5,965 nucleotides of DNA from Spirochaetales bacterium (GTDB lineage Bacteria > Spirochaetota > Spirochaetia > JAGLYY01), in NCBI GenBank assembly GCA_023131935.1, contig JAGLYY010000058.1, positions 1-5,965 on the forward strand. Reading direction: 5' to 3'. Below are positions 1 to 5,965 of this stretch, one piece after another (within the stretch, counting starts at the first letter, position 1; every line of letters starts with the position of its first letter). The notes under the pieces are model-generated. The model had not been told where the DNA came from. It saw only the letters and a list, made by a program, of their open reading frames with translations, and did no database searches. A program made the translations under genes and the position numbers.

Positions 1-82
1 GGTAGGATAGGCTGACGAAGTGGTGCTTCTGATCTATCGGGAAACCAGGGGATTTCCCCGGGAAGTAGTATATGGACCGAAA
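1..82. other. Intergenic sequence at left edge, no gene seen
   Basis: I can support no coding region here on either strand: no in-frame start with a ribosome site appears, and the three plus-strand frames hit stops early. The only structure is a G/C-rich imperfect inverted repeat at 45-62 (CC-A-GGGGA, loop TT, TCCCC-G-GG) downstream of the U32 gene. It lacks a following T-run on the minus strand and has a two-base loop, so it is not a convincing Rho-independent terminator. The leftward operon may still end in this region by another mechanism. Confidence 0.5.
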
Positions 83-138
83 TCCTACAGTCTAATAGCC
101 TAATAGTCTACAGCCTTCCCCAATAGCCTTCCCCAATT
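83..138. repeat. Cluster of degenerate short repeats across the U32 gene stop
   Basis: Read on the plus strand, the segment parses without gaps into units that share a (G/T)YCT beginning: TCCTACA (83-89), GTCTAATA (90-97), GCCTAATA (98-105), GTCTACA (106-112), GCCTTCCCCAATA (113-125) and GCCTTCCCCAATT (126-138). The last two are a 13-bp tandem pair with one mismatch. The two octamers differ at one base. The U32 stop codon (complement of 108-110) lies inside the fourth unit, and the final residues of that protein are encoded by the 13-bp pair. Function is unknown. It could be a small intergenic microrepeat array that has expanded into the gene. Confidence 0.6.
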
Positions 139-1358
139 GCTTTTCTTAGAAGGAATCCCGGTTCTGCGGGAATACCCGGGCGGATACTGGTTGGTTTACC
201 ATGGTCCGCCTTTTCTATTTCATTTCCCTCTTCATTGAAAAGGGTAAAATACTTATCGGCGGCAGAAAGGAGGTCAGGTCCGATATACTCAACTTCCTCC
301 CCCTTCCGTATCTGGTTCTTTACGTTCAGGGAATACACTCCGGAGGAGATCTCTTCTCCGATGGATCCGAGAAACACGTGGTTCCGTTTATAAGAGCTAA
401 GAGTGGGGTGCTGAATATCATCTTTGCTGAAAAAGAACCCTGTTGAGTATTCCCGGTGACTTACCCGGGAAAGGTCCTCCCTAAATCCCGGAAGATCCGG
501 GACCTCCTTCCCTTCGAGGGCATCCAGAGATTTACGGTAGGCCCGTGTGACGATGGCAGCGTAATAAACGGATTTCATTCTCCCCTCGATCTTTATCGAA
601 TCGATTCCCGCATCCTTAAGTTCCGCGAGATAATCGATCATACAGAGGTCTTTGGAGGAGAGGATAGAGGTAAAGTTTTCACCTTCGATGATTGGGTAGT
701 ATTCTCCGGGACGTTCCTTTTCCTCCAGGACACGGTACTCCCAGCGGCAGGAATGGGCGCAAGCCCCTTTGTTCCCGCTCCGGCCGGTCATCCAGGCTGA
801 GAGGAAACATCTCCCTGAATAGGCAAGGCACATAGCCCCATGGACAAAAGCTTCCAGTTCGAGATTTTCGACACTCCGCCTTATCTCTTCAATTTCCGAA
901 AGAGAGACCTCCCGGCCAAGGATGATCCTGGAGAATCCCATATCACGGTACATCCGGGCGGCTTCGGAGTTGGTACAGTTTGCCTGGGTACTTAAATGAA
1001 ACTCTGCCCCGGGAAATCGTTTCTTGAGAAGGGGGAGGATGCCAATGTCACTTATAATGAAGGCATCCAGGGGGTAGAGCGAGAGGTAATCGAGGTTTTC
1101 TTCGAGCCGCCTTAAATCGGGATTATGGAAAAAGATGTTCAAAGCGCCGTAGAGTTTTTTATCACCCTTAATTTTTCGGATGTTCTCGCAGATAATCCGG
1201 TGCTCATTCTGTAAGGAGTCTTGCGGGGAGTCTTGCAGAAGGCTGTCAGCCTTTGCCCGAAGGCTGAAATTCCCAATGCCGATGTAGGCGGCATCCGCGC
1301 CGTACCGGTATACATATTCCAGCTTTTCCAGGTTCCCCGCGGGTGAAAGCAGTTCCAT
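108..1358 (-). CDS. Peptidase U32 family protein, TrhP/YegQ-like
   Basis: This 416-residue protein belongs to the U32 family. The family is named for peptidases, but several members (TrhP, RlhA, UbiU/V) are iron-sulfur proteins that hydroxylate RNA or ubiquinone precursors. It opens with the typical MELLSPAGN motif, and the family signature EAFVHGAMC...SGRCFLS lies at about residues 169-187. Cys177, Cys184, Cys200 and Cys239 have spacing like the four cluster-binding cysteines known in UbiU. The CRWEY stretch (204-208) and the EGRMKS segment (258-263) resemble E. coli TrhP (YegQ), which makes 5-hydroxyuridine at tRNA position 34 using prephenate, so a cytoplasmic tRNA-modifying role is my preferred inference; a peptidase role is not excluded. 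The start is an ATG 2 bases after the M15 gene stop, with a GAGG about 13 bases upstream. Oddities are a QDSPQDSL duplication near residues 42-49 and a repeat-derived C-terminus after the usual LLRK-type ending. Confidence 0.9.
   Translation of the reverse strand: MELLSPAGNLEKLEYVYRYGADAAYIGIGNFSLRAKADSLLQDSPQDSLQNEHRIICENIRKIKGDKKLYGALNIFFHNPDLRRLEENLDYLSLYPLDAFIISDIGILPLLKKRFPGAEFHLSTQANCTNSEAARMYRDMGFSRIILGREVSLSEIEEIRRSVENLELEAFVHGAMCLAYSGRCFLSAWMTGRSGNKGACAHSCRWEYRVLEEKERPGEYYPIIEGENFTSILSSKDLCMIDYLAELKDAGIDSIKIEGRMKSVYYAAIVTRAYRKSLDALEGKEVPDLPGFREDLSRVSHREYSTGFFFSKDDIQHPTLSSYKRNHVFLGSIGEEISSGVYSLNVKNQIRKGEEVEYIGPDLLSAADKYFTLFNEEGNEIEKADHGKPTSIRPGIPAEPGFLLRKAIGEGYWGRL
1215..1238. repeat. 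12-bp in-frame tandem duplication in the U32 gene
   Basis: Two adjacent 12-bp copies (1215-1226 and 1227-1238, plus strand GGAGTCTTGCGG and GGAGTCTTGCAG) match at 11 of 12 bases. Twelve bases equal four codons, so the protein gains the tetrapeptide repeat QDSP-QDSL without losing frame. It lies between the N-terminal SLRAKA motif and the beta strand beginning near LYGALN, which looks like a surface loop. Confidence 0.75.
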
Positions 1359-1360
1359 CC

Positions 1361-2197
1361 TTACTGTTTGTCCTCTATAGGTATCTGTTTTTCCCGGAAG
1401 TAATCGCCATGGTTGTGAAAAAACTCAAGAAAATACTGCTGAATACTTGAAAAGAAAGTTTTTTCCATCTCCGTGCCTTTCGGGGTGATGTACCGGTAGT
1501 GCCAGATTTCATGGCGGTAGCCAGTAAGGTGTTCATATCCATCGGGATAGGAAAGGCTGAAGCCATATTTCCATCCGTTTCGGAAAAGCCACATACCGGC
1601 GGGGGTGCCGCCAAAGGCATCGGTAATGGAACCGAAGTCGATAGTGACCCCAAGCTGATGTTGGGATTTCCCCGGCTGGGCGGATTCTCTATCGGCGGTT
1701 TCCTTCCCGTAACGATCTACATTCCGCTGGTATACTTTTGCCTGATACTCATAGGAGCGGTAGCAGGAGGAAAACACCAGTTTGATTCCCTCTTTCCGGG
1801 CAGCTTCCATCATACGGAGGGTGTCAGGCATAATCCATTCCCGAAGGGAAAGGTCATTTCTGTTCACTGTTATATTGTAGTCGTTGAGTGATACCAGGTC
1901 CTGAGGGACGAATTCCGTTGACAGGGGATGTTCCTTGTCCACGAGAACAAGCACTTCCGGAGGCAGCTGTAACATCTCTTCCATCAAGGTGAGAAAATGT
2001 CCAGGCCGGGCGAGGATATTGGTCCGTATCTCCGGCTCAAGGCCAATGGTGATTGCTTCAAGATCACTCAAGGTGATTGAGAAGGCGGGATGAAGCAGCA
2101 TGATATCCTCCACCGGTTCGGGTGTGTTTTTGTCGGTACAGCCGGCGGCCGCCACAATCGCCAGGGCTAAAACAAAGACAGCCAGGTTCTTTTTCAA
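1361..2197 (-). CDS. M15B (VanY/LdcB-like) zinc carboxypeptidase lipoprotein
   Basis: This 278-residue lipoprotein is predicted to trim the stem peptide of peptidoglycan as a D,D- or L,D-carboxypeptidase. The N-terminus has a KK n-region, a hydrophobic stretch (about residues 5-16) and a lipobox AAAGC with Cys20 as the lipidated residue, so it should be membrane-anchored outside the cytoplasm. The VanY domain covers about residues 84-240. It shows YRSYEYQ (146-152), the zinc motif S-x-H-x2-G-x3-D with His180 and Asp187, and E-x-W-H-x-R-Y with the likely catalytic Glu230 and the third zinc ligand His233. All key residues are present. The start is a TTG (2195-2197) sharing TTGA with the lon stop. 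No other start codon lies just upstream in this frame, and AGGAGG sits 16 bases before it inside lon, a long spacing that fits translational coupling. Substrate choice (vancomycin-type D-Ala-D-Ala versus L,D tetrapeptide) cannot be read from sequence, and nothing nearby suggests a van cluster. Confidence 0.9.
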   Translation of the reverse strand: MKKNLAVFVLALAIVAAAGCTDKNTPEPVEDIMLLHPAFSITLSDLEAITIGLEPEIRTNILARPGHFLTLMEEMLQLPPEVLVLVDKEHPLSTEFVPQDLVSLNDYNITVNRNDLSLREWIMPDTLRMMEAARKEGIKLVFSSCYRSYEYQAKVYQRNVDRYGKETADRESAQPGKSQHQLGVTIDFGSITDAFGGTPAGMWLFRNGWKYGFSLSYPDGYEHLTGYRHEIWHYRYITPKGTEMEKTFFSSIQQYFLEFFHNHGDYFREKQIPIEDKQ

Positions 2198-4533
2198 AAC
2201 AGTCGTTCTATTACCTCCTCCATGGTTTCTACAGGGATAAACTCTATCCCTTTCTTGACGATTTCAGGGATTTCGTCAAGGTCACGGAGGTTCTGGTGGG
2301 GCATAATAATTGTTTTGATTTTATTTCGCCGGGCGGCGATAGTTTTCTCTTTCAAACCCCCAATGGGCAGGACCTTCCCCACGAGGGAGAGTTCTCCTGT
2401 CATCGCCAGGTTTTTCCTGATCTGTTTGCCTGTAGCCAGGGAGAGCAGGCAGGAGGCCATCGTGATACCCGCGGAGGGACCATCCTTCGGGGTTGCACCC
2501 TCCGGGATATGGATGTGGATCTGGTTTTTCTCCCAAAAATCCTGGGGAATCTGAAACTTATCAGCGATATGGCGGACAAAGGTGTAGGCGATATTCGCCG
2601 ATTCCTGCATCACCTCACCCATCTGCCCCGTAAGTCTGAAACCCTCTTTCCCGGGGTTGTTAACCGCTTCAATAACGAGGGTATCTCCCCCGAAATTGGT
2701 CCAGGCAAGGCCGATGGCCATACCCGGATGGATTACCTTTTTAATTTCATCTTCACGAAAAACCGGCTTTCCAAGATACTCGGTGAGGTCCTCCGGGGTG
2801 ACGGTAAAAGGCGCGGATTGCTCCTCAAGGACAATCTTAATAGCAATTTTCCGGTGGATCTTATCCAGGGCCTTCTCGAAGTTTCTCATCCCCGCTTCCC
2901 GGGCATAACCGGTGGCGATATTTTTAAGGGTGGTCTTTGGATATTTTACCTCTTTCTTTTTGAGGCCTGCTTTTTCGAGACTCTTGGGTATGAGATACTT
3001 CGTGGCGATTGCTACCTTCTCCTGCTGAATATAACCGGAGAGGCGGATGACCTCCATCCTGTCGACCAGGGGCCGGGGAACGGTGTCTAGGGTATTCGCG
3101 GTCGCTATGAAAAGGATATTGGAAATATCGAAGGGGAGATCCAGGTAGTGGTCCCGGAAAGCGACATTCTGTTCGGGATCGAGTACCTCGAGAAGGGCGG
3201 AGCTCGGGTCTCCCTGAAAACTGGCCCCCATTTTATCAATCTCGTCGATCATGAAAACGGGATTCCTGGTTTTTACGATCTTAAGCCCCTGCATAATTTT
3301 ACCAGGCATAGCCCCGACATAGGTACGCCGGTGACCTTTTATCTCAGCTTCGTCCCGCATCCCTCCAACGGAGAAACGGAAGAATTTTTTATTCAGGGCC
3401 CGGGCTATAGATTTACCAACCGAAGTTTTGCCGACTCCCGGAGGGCCGACAAGACAAACTATGGATCCTTTGGTATCCTTCTTGAGTTTTCGAATCGCAA
3501 GGTATTCCAGAACCCGGGTCTTCACATCCTCCAGGCCGTAGTGATCATCGTTGAGAATCTTCCGGGATGCCTGGATGTCAAAATCCTCAGGTTCCGGGTC
3601 TTTCCAGGGCAAGGAGAAGATGGTATCCAGATAATTCCGGGTAACCACAAACTCCGAAGCATTGGGATCCATGAGCCGGAATTTCTCAAGCTCCTGTTCT
3701 ACCTGCTCCTTTACCTCTCCTTCAAATTTGTAACTTTCAAATTGTTCTTTGAACTTGAGGTACTCGCTGCTTTTTGAATCAACAGGCATTCCAAGTTCCT
3801 GCTTGATAGCCTTCAGTTCCTCTTTCAGGAAGTAATCACGCTGGCTTTTTTCGATCTTTTCGTTAATCTGGAGTTGTATTTTCTTCTGGATTCGAAGGAG
3901 TTCCTGTTCCTTTTTAATAAACATGAGCACATATTCCATCCGATCCTGCACCTCAAGAATTTCGAGGATTTTCTGCTGTTCATTCCGTTCGATGTTCAGG
4001 ATTGAAGTGATGAAATCGGCAATTTTACCCGGATGATCAATGTTCACCATATTTAACCTCATCTCCTCGGAGAAGAGAGGATTATTCTCTGACAGCTGCT
4101 TCATCTCACTGAGGAGAGAGCGGGTCAGGGCCTTAACTTCAATTCCCTGATCATTAACATCATCGAGGTACTCAACCGCGGCGGAGATCGGGAGTTCATG
4201 GGACAGATATTTTTTCACTTTAAATCGTTTGAGAGTGGAAATGAAGATATTTATCCCGCCATCAGGCAGATTGATCTTTTTTACGATCTTCGCGACCGTA
4301 CCGATGGTATAGAGATCATCAGCTGAGGTGAGTTCCAATTCTTCATTTTTCATGAGAATCAGCCCGATAATGCTGTCTCCCGAGATTGCCCGCTCAACGA
4401 CTTCGATGTCCTGCTCCGATTCAATCATGATTGGGGTAAAAATACCGGGAAAAATCGGTTTTCCTATAAGGGGGATAACAAGGAGTTTATTAGGTAAAAT
4501 TTGTTCCGCTGGTATTATCTCTTTATCTGTCAT
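2194..4533 (-). CDS. lon: ATP-dependent Lon protease (LonA type)
   Basis: Lon is a cytoplasmic hexameric AAA+ serine protease that degrades misfolded proteins and selected regulators. Numbering from the upstream GTG at 4542, the domains are the N-terminal substrate-binding LON domain (about 18-205), a helical coiled-coil-rich linker (about 206-310, including KKIQLQINEKIEKSQRDYF), the AAA+ module and the protease domain (about 600-782). The AAA+ module has Walker A GPPGVGKT at 366-373, Walker B VFMIDEID at 429-436, sensor Asn483 and probable arginine finger Arg495. The catalytic dyad is Ser690 in PKDGPSAG and Lys733 in LKEKTIAA; their 43-residue separation equals that of E. coli Ser679/Lys722. 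The length (779 residues from the chosen start) is normal for LonA, and nothing is missing. I chose the ATG at 4531-4533 because AGGTGG lies 5 bases upstream, whereas the possible GTG at 4540-4542 overlaps that ribosome site. It is the first gene of the leftward unit. No CIRCE heat-shock operator is visible upstream. Confidence 0.97.
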   Translation of the reverse strand: MTDKEIIPAEQILPNKLLVIPLIGKPIFPGIFTPIMIESEQDIEVVERAISGDSIIGLILMKNEELELTSADDLYTIGTVAKIVKKINLPDGGINIFISTLKRFKVKKYLSHELPISAAVEYLDDVNDQGIEVKALTRSLLSEMKQLSENNPLFSEEMRLNMVNIDHPGKIADFITSILNIERNEQQKILEILEVQDRMEYVLMFIKKEQELLRIQKKIQLQINEKIEKSQRDYFLKEELKAIKQELGMPVDSKSSEYLKFKEQFESYKFEGEVKEQVEQELEKFRLMDPNASEFVVTRNYLDTIFSLPWKDPEPEDFDIQASRKILNDDHYGLEDVKTRVLEYLAIRKLKKDTKGSIVCLVGPPGVGKTSVGKSIARALNKKFFRFSVGGMRDEAEIKGHRRTYVGAMPGKIMQGLKIVKTRNPVFMIDEIDKMGASFQGDPSSALLEVLDPEQNVAFRDHYLDLPFDISNILFIATANTLDTVPRPLVDRMEVIRLSGYIQQEKVAIATKYLIPKSLEKAGLKKKEVKYPKTTLKNIATGYAREAGMRNFEKALDKIHRKIAIKIVLEEQSAPFTVTPEDLTEYLGKPVFREDEIKKVIHPGMAIGLAWTNFGGDTLVIEAVNNPGKEGFRLTGQMGEVMQESANIAYTFVRHIADKFQIPQDFWEKNQIHIHIPEGATPKDGPSAGITMASCLLSLATGKQIRKNLAMTGELSLVGKVLPIGGLKEKTIAARRNKIKTIIMPHQNLRDLDEIPEIVKKGIEFIPVETMEEVIERLF

Positions 4534-4538
4534 AGTTA

Positions 4539-4547
4539 CCACCTCTC
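4539..4547 (-). promoter_or_regulatory. Ribosome binding site deciding the lon start
   Basis: On the minus strand GAGAGGTGG ends 5 bases before the ATG at 4531-4533. Since the site itself contains the alternative GTG (4540-4542), initiation at that GTG would leave no ribosome site at useful distance. This favours MTDKEII as the true Lon N-terminus. Confidence 0.7.
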
Positions 4548-4555
4548 TGTATCAT

Positions 4556-4585
4556 ATAATAATGGTCTGAAATGAGAAGACGCAA
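4556..4585 (-). promoter_or_regulatory. Candidate promoter for the lon operon
   Basis: Read leftward, TTGCGT (complement of 4580-4585) and TATTAT (complement of 4556-4561) are separated by 18 bases and sit just ahead of the lon ribosome site. The -10 element matches the sigma-70 consensus at 5 of 6 positions, the -35 only at 3 of 6. An overlapping TATGAT (4551-4556) could act instead. This is a consensus match by eye, in an AT-rich stretch where chance matches are easy. Confidence 0.4.
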
Positions 4586-4661
4586 TATTGTTCCTGAAAT
4601 CCTGTAGAAGGTAATAAGAAAATCCCTCCGTATCAACAGAAATAATACATTTCCCGGCCGC

Positions 4662-4691
4662 TTGACTTATTTGACAACCTTCCCCTATTCT
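4662..4691 (+). promoter_or_regulatory. Candidate promoter for recO-recJ
   Basis: TTGACT (4662-4667) and TATTCT (4686-4691) are 18 bases apart and point toward recO. A second, perfect -35-like hexamer TTGACA lies 9 bases on at 4671-4676, but it has no good -10 at 16-18 bases. If the first pair is used, transcription would begin about 3-5 bases before the recO ATG, giving an almost leaderless mRNA. The prediction is by eye and unproven. Confidence 0.4.
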
Positions 4692-4701
4692 TGGACAGAT
4701 T

Positions 4702-5445
4702 ATGAGTAGAAATCTGAAAACCCCCGCAATCAGCTTGAAAGCGGGACGGTTTGGTGAAATCCATAAACAGGTTACCCTTTTTACCCCGGGAGAGGGGATC
4801 CTCCGGGGGATTGCCTATGGCGCCTATAAAGGAAAGGGCAAACTTGGAGGTACAACCGAGCCTTTTACCTGGGGGCTGGCCGGACTCTATCATGATCCGG
4901 TCAAAGATACCTACAAAATAACCGATTTTGAGGTGTATGACCAGTTTGAAAATATCCGTGGGAACTTAAGGAAGTACTACTGCGCCTCCCTCTGGGCTGA
5001 GATCCTCCTGAAAAGTTACGGAGGAGGCGGCAGTCCGGAACTCTTCCGCTTGACAAGAGAGGGGCTCACTCTGCTAAATAGCGTGGAAACGCGGAATATT
5101 GATGGAGTTTTGATTCAGTATCTCTGGAAAGCCCTTATTATATTGGGAAGTGGGCCGGACCTATCCTCCTGTGCCAATTGCGAAGGATCAATCAGCGGAG
5201 GATCCTGGGCACTTGACCTCCACAAGGCAGGCGCTATCTGCGGGAGTTGTATTCATGAAGGGGCCATTGTACTTGAAGCGGGGGCGCGGAGGTATCTGAT
5301 CCATACCTCCAGTCTTGGAATGAGTGAAGCTCTCAAGATAAATCTTCAGGAAAAAGCTATGGGGGAACTGAAAAATGCCCTTTTCAGTCTTTTTGAGAGT
5401 ATACTGGAGGTCCCGTTAAACACTCTGAAAAGCGGGCTGCTATAA
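4702..5445 (+). CDS. recO: DNA repair and recombination mediator RecO
   Basis: This complete 247-residue protein is RecO, which binds single-stranded DNA and SSB and, with RecR, helps load RecA onto gapped DNA in RecFOR repair. The N-terminal OB-fold (about residues 1-80) shows the family pattern: a GE-x-H-K-x-V-TLFT strand, then GILRGIAYGA and KGKLGGTTEPFTW (44-56). A helical region follows, and a zinc site is formed by Cys157-x2-Cys160 and Cys180-x2-Cys183, all intact. The length is typical for RecO. The ATG at 4702 is the only usable start, because an in-frame stop lies at 4672-4674 and no ATG, GTG or TTG stands between. The ribosome site is weak (GGA at 4693-4695, 6 bases before the ATG). 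It is divergent from lon and followed closely by recJ, so the two repair genes are probably co-transcribed. Confidence 0.93.
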   Translation: MSRNLKTPAISLKAGRFGEIHKQVTLFTPGEGILRGIAYGAYKGKGKLGGTTEPFTWGLAGLYHDPVKDTYKITDFEVYDQFENIRGNLRKYYCASLWAEILLKSYGGGGSPELFRLTREGLTLLNSVETRNIDGVLIQYLWKALIILGSGPDLSSCANCEGSISGGSWALDLHKAGAICGSCIHEGAIVLEAGARRYLIHTSSLGMSEALKINLQEKAMGELKNALFSLFESILEVPLNTLKSGLL

Positions 5446-5448
5446 GGA
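5443..5448 (+). promoter_or_regulatory. recJ ribosome binding site embedded in the recO stop
   Basis: TAAGGA contains the recO stop codon TAA and a good Shine-Dalgarno core (AAGGA), 6 bases before the recJ ATG at 5455. Ribosomes ending recO translation would sit over the recJ initiation site, which supports an operon with coupled translation. Confidence 0.65.
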
Positions 5449-5454
5449 ACATTC

Positions 5455-5965
5455 ATGAAATGGAATAAACAACCAGTAGATACCGATAAGGTACGCGAAC
5501 TTTCAGGCAGATATGATATCGATCTGTTAACCGCTTCTCTCCTCACCCGAAGGGGTGTTACCGGAGATGCTATCCCTTTTTACCTGGAAAAGGATATCAG
5601 ATATACCCATAATCCTTTTCTATTTGTTGAGATGGAAGAAACCGTTGAACGGATACTTCAGGCCAAAAAGGAAGAGGAGAAGATAAGGATTCTGGGAGAC
5701 CGGGATGTTGATGGTATGACATCAACCGTGCTTCTCTATGAAGCGCTTAAGGCACTTGGTATTGATGTAACCTGGGCTCTTCCCTCGGGAGATGATCCCT
5801 ATGGATTAACAAAAAAAGTGGTAGAAGATTTCGCGAAAGAGGGGGGGACCCTCCTAATAACCGTAGACTGCGGAATCTCCAACGCGGATGAGGTAGCCTA
5901 TGGGAATGATCTTGGAATCGATACCATAATTACCGATCATCACAACCCCCCGGAAGAATTGCCGG
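5455..5965 (+). CDS. recJ: Single-stranded-DNA-specific exonuclease RecJ, 5' part
   Basis: The first 170 codons of RecJ are present and the gene is cut by the window edge. RecJ is a metal-dependent DHH-family nuclease that degrades single-stranded DNA 5' to 3' in recombinational, mismatch and base-excision repair. Visible landmarks in order are an N-terminal helical segment with LTASLLTRRGV (25-35) and the HNPF motif (52-55), motif I GDRDVDG (81-87), YGL (116-118), motif II VDCGIS (137-142) and the diagnostic DHH at 161-163. Metal-binding aspartates of these motifs are present as far as the sequence goes. Two positions differ from the common form: Arg83 where GDYDVDG or GDFDADG is usual, and PSGDDPYGL where a PNR...GYGL pattern is usual. 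I take both as lineage-specific rather than damage, since the frame is open. The start is ATG with a strong ribosome site, 9 bases after recO. The C-terminal DHHA1 and OB domains are not in view. Confidence 0.92.
   Translation, partial: MKWNKQPVDTDKVRELSGRYDIDLLTASLLTRRGVTGDAIPFYLEKDIRYTHNPFLFVEMEETVERILQAKKEEEKIRILGDRDVDGMTSTVLLYEALKALGIDVTWALPSGDDPYGLTKKVVEDFAKEGGTLLITVDCGISNADEVAYGNDLGIDTIITDHHNPPEELP

Noticed and set aside
38..62. Inverted repeats as a Rho-independent terminator for the leftward operon
   Set aside because: The best stem has a mismatch and a two-base loop, an alternative GGGAAA/TTTCCC pairing competes, and no T-run follows on the minus strand.
1..82. Partial tRNA or other RNA gene at the left edge
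   Set aside because: No T-loop consensus or cloverleaf pairing could be built from the bases present.
2122..3090. Long plus-strand open frame (322 codons) opposite lon and the M15 gene
   Set aside because: It lies wholly antisense to two genes with intact catalytic motifs, its translation resembles no family I know, and it has no convincing ribosome site. It is a shadow of the real coding strand.
3148..3777. Plus-strand open frame of 209 codons opposite the Lon AAA+ region
   Set aside because: Antisense to conserved Walker motifs, with no recognisable domain; most likely a by-product of codon bias in lon.
4540..4542. GTG as the lon start, three codons upstream
   Set aside because: It overlaps the AGGTGG ribosome site that is well placed for the ATG at 4531-4533, and has no ribosome site of its own.
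4534..4701. SOS box or CIRCE element between lon and recO
   Set aside because: I looked for CTGT/ACAG and CGAAC/GTTCG arms and for the GAGTGC/GCACTC arms of CIRCE; none occurs at proper spacing.
4633..4893. Minus-strand open frame of 86 codons across the recO start
   Set aside because: It overlaps the conserved RecO N-terminus on the other strand, and its sequence shows no signal peptide or family motif.

Overview
The window is about 6 kb of bacterial chromosome that looks like housekeeping DNA. It is densely packed, of roughly even GC content, with no insertion sequence, phage gene, CRISPR array, tRNA or rRNA visible. Two transcription units diverge from one intergenic region at about 4534-4701. 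The protein style suggests a spirochaete of the Spirochaeta/Treponema type: the Lon sequence, a lipoprotein M15 peptidase, and a RecJ with a GDRDVDG motif I. That assignment rests on remembered family resemblance and is an inference.

Leftward unit (minus strand). The order is lon (ATP-dependent Lon protease), then a lipoprotein zinc carboxypeptidase of the VanY/LdcB (M15B) family, then a U32-family protein closest in motif style to the tRNA-hydroxylating TrhP/YegQ type. The lon stop overlaps the TTG start of the M15 gene by 4 bases, and only 2 bases separate the M15 gene from the U32 gene. These three genes therefore very probably share one mRNA. The tail of the U32 gene runs into a small cluster of degenerate short repeats (83-138) that supplies its last residues and its stop codon. 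Positions 1-82 lie beyond that cluster and hold no gene I can support.

Rightward unit (plus strand). recO (recombination mediator with a four-cysteine zinc site) is followed 9 bases later by the 5' part of recJ (single-strand-specific 5'-3' exonuclease), which runs off the right edge. RecJ resects 5' ends, and RecO with RecR loads RecA on SSB-coated DNA, so the pair belongs to one repair pathway (RecFOR-type gap repair). 

I see no new multi-gene system here. The items worth a second look are the repeat cluster that forms the U32 C-terminus, a 12-bp in-frame duplication in the same gene, the lon-M15-U32 coupling, the possible near-leaderless recO transcript, and the lineage-type RecJ motifs.
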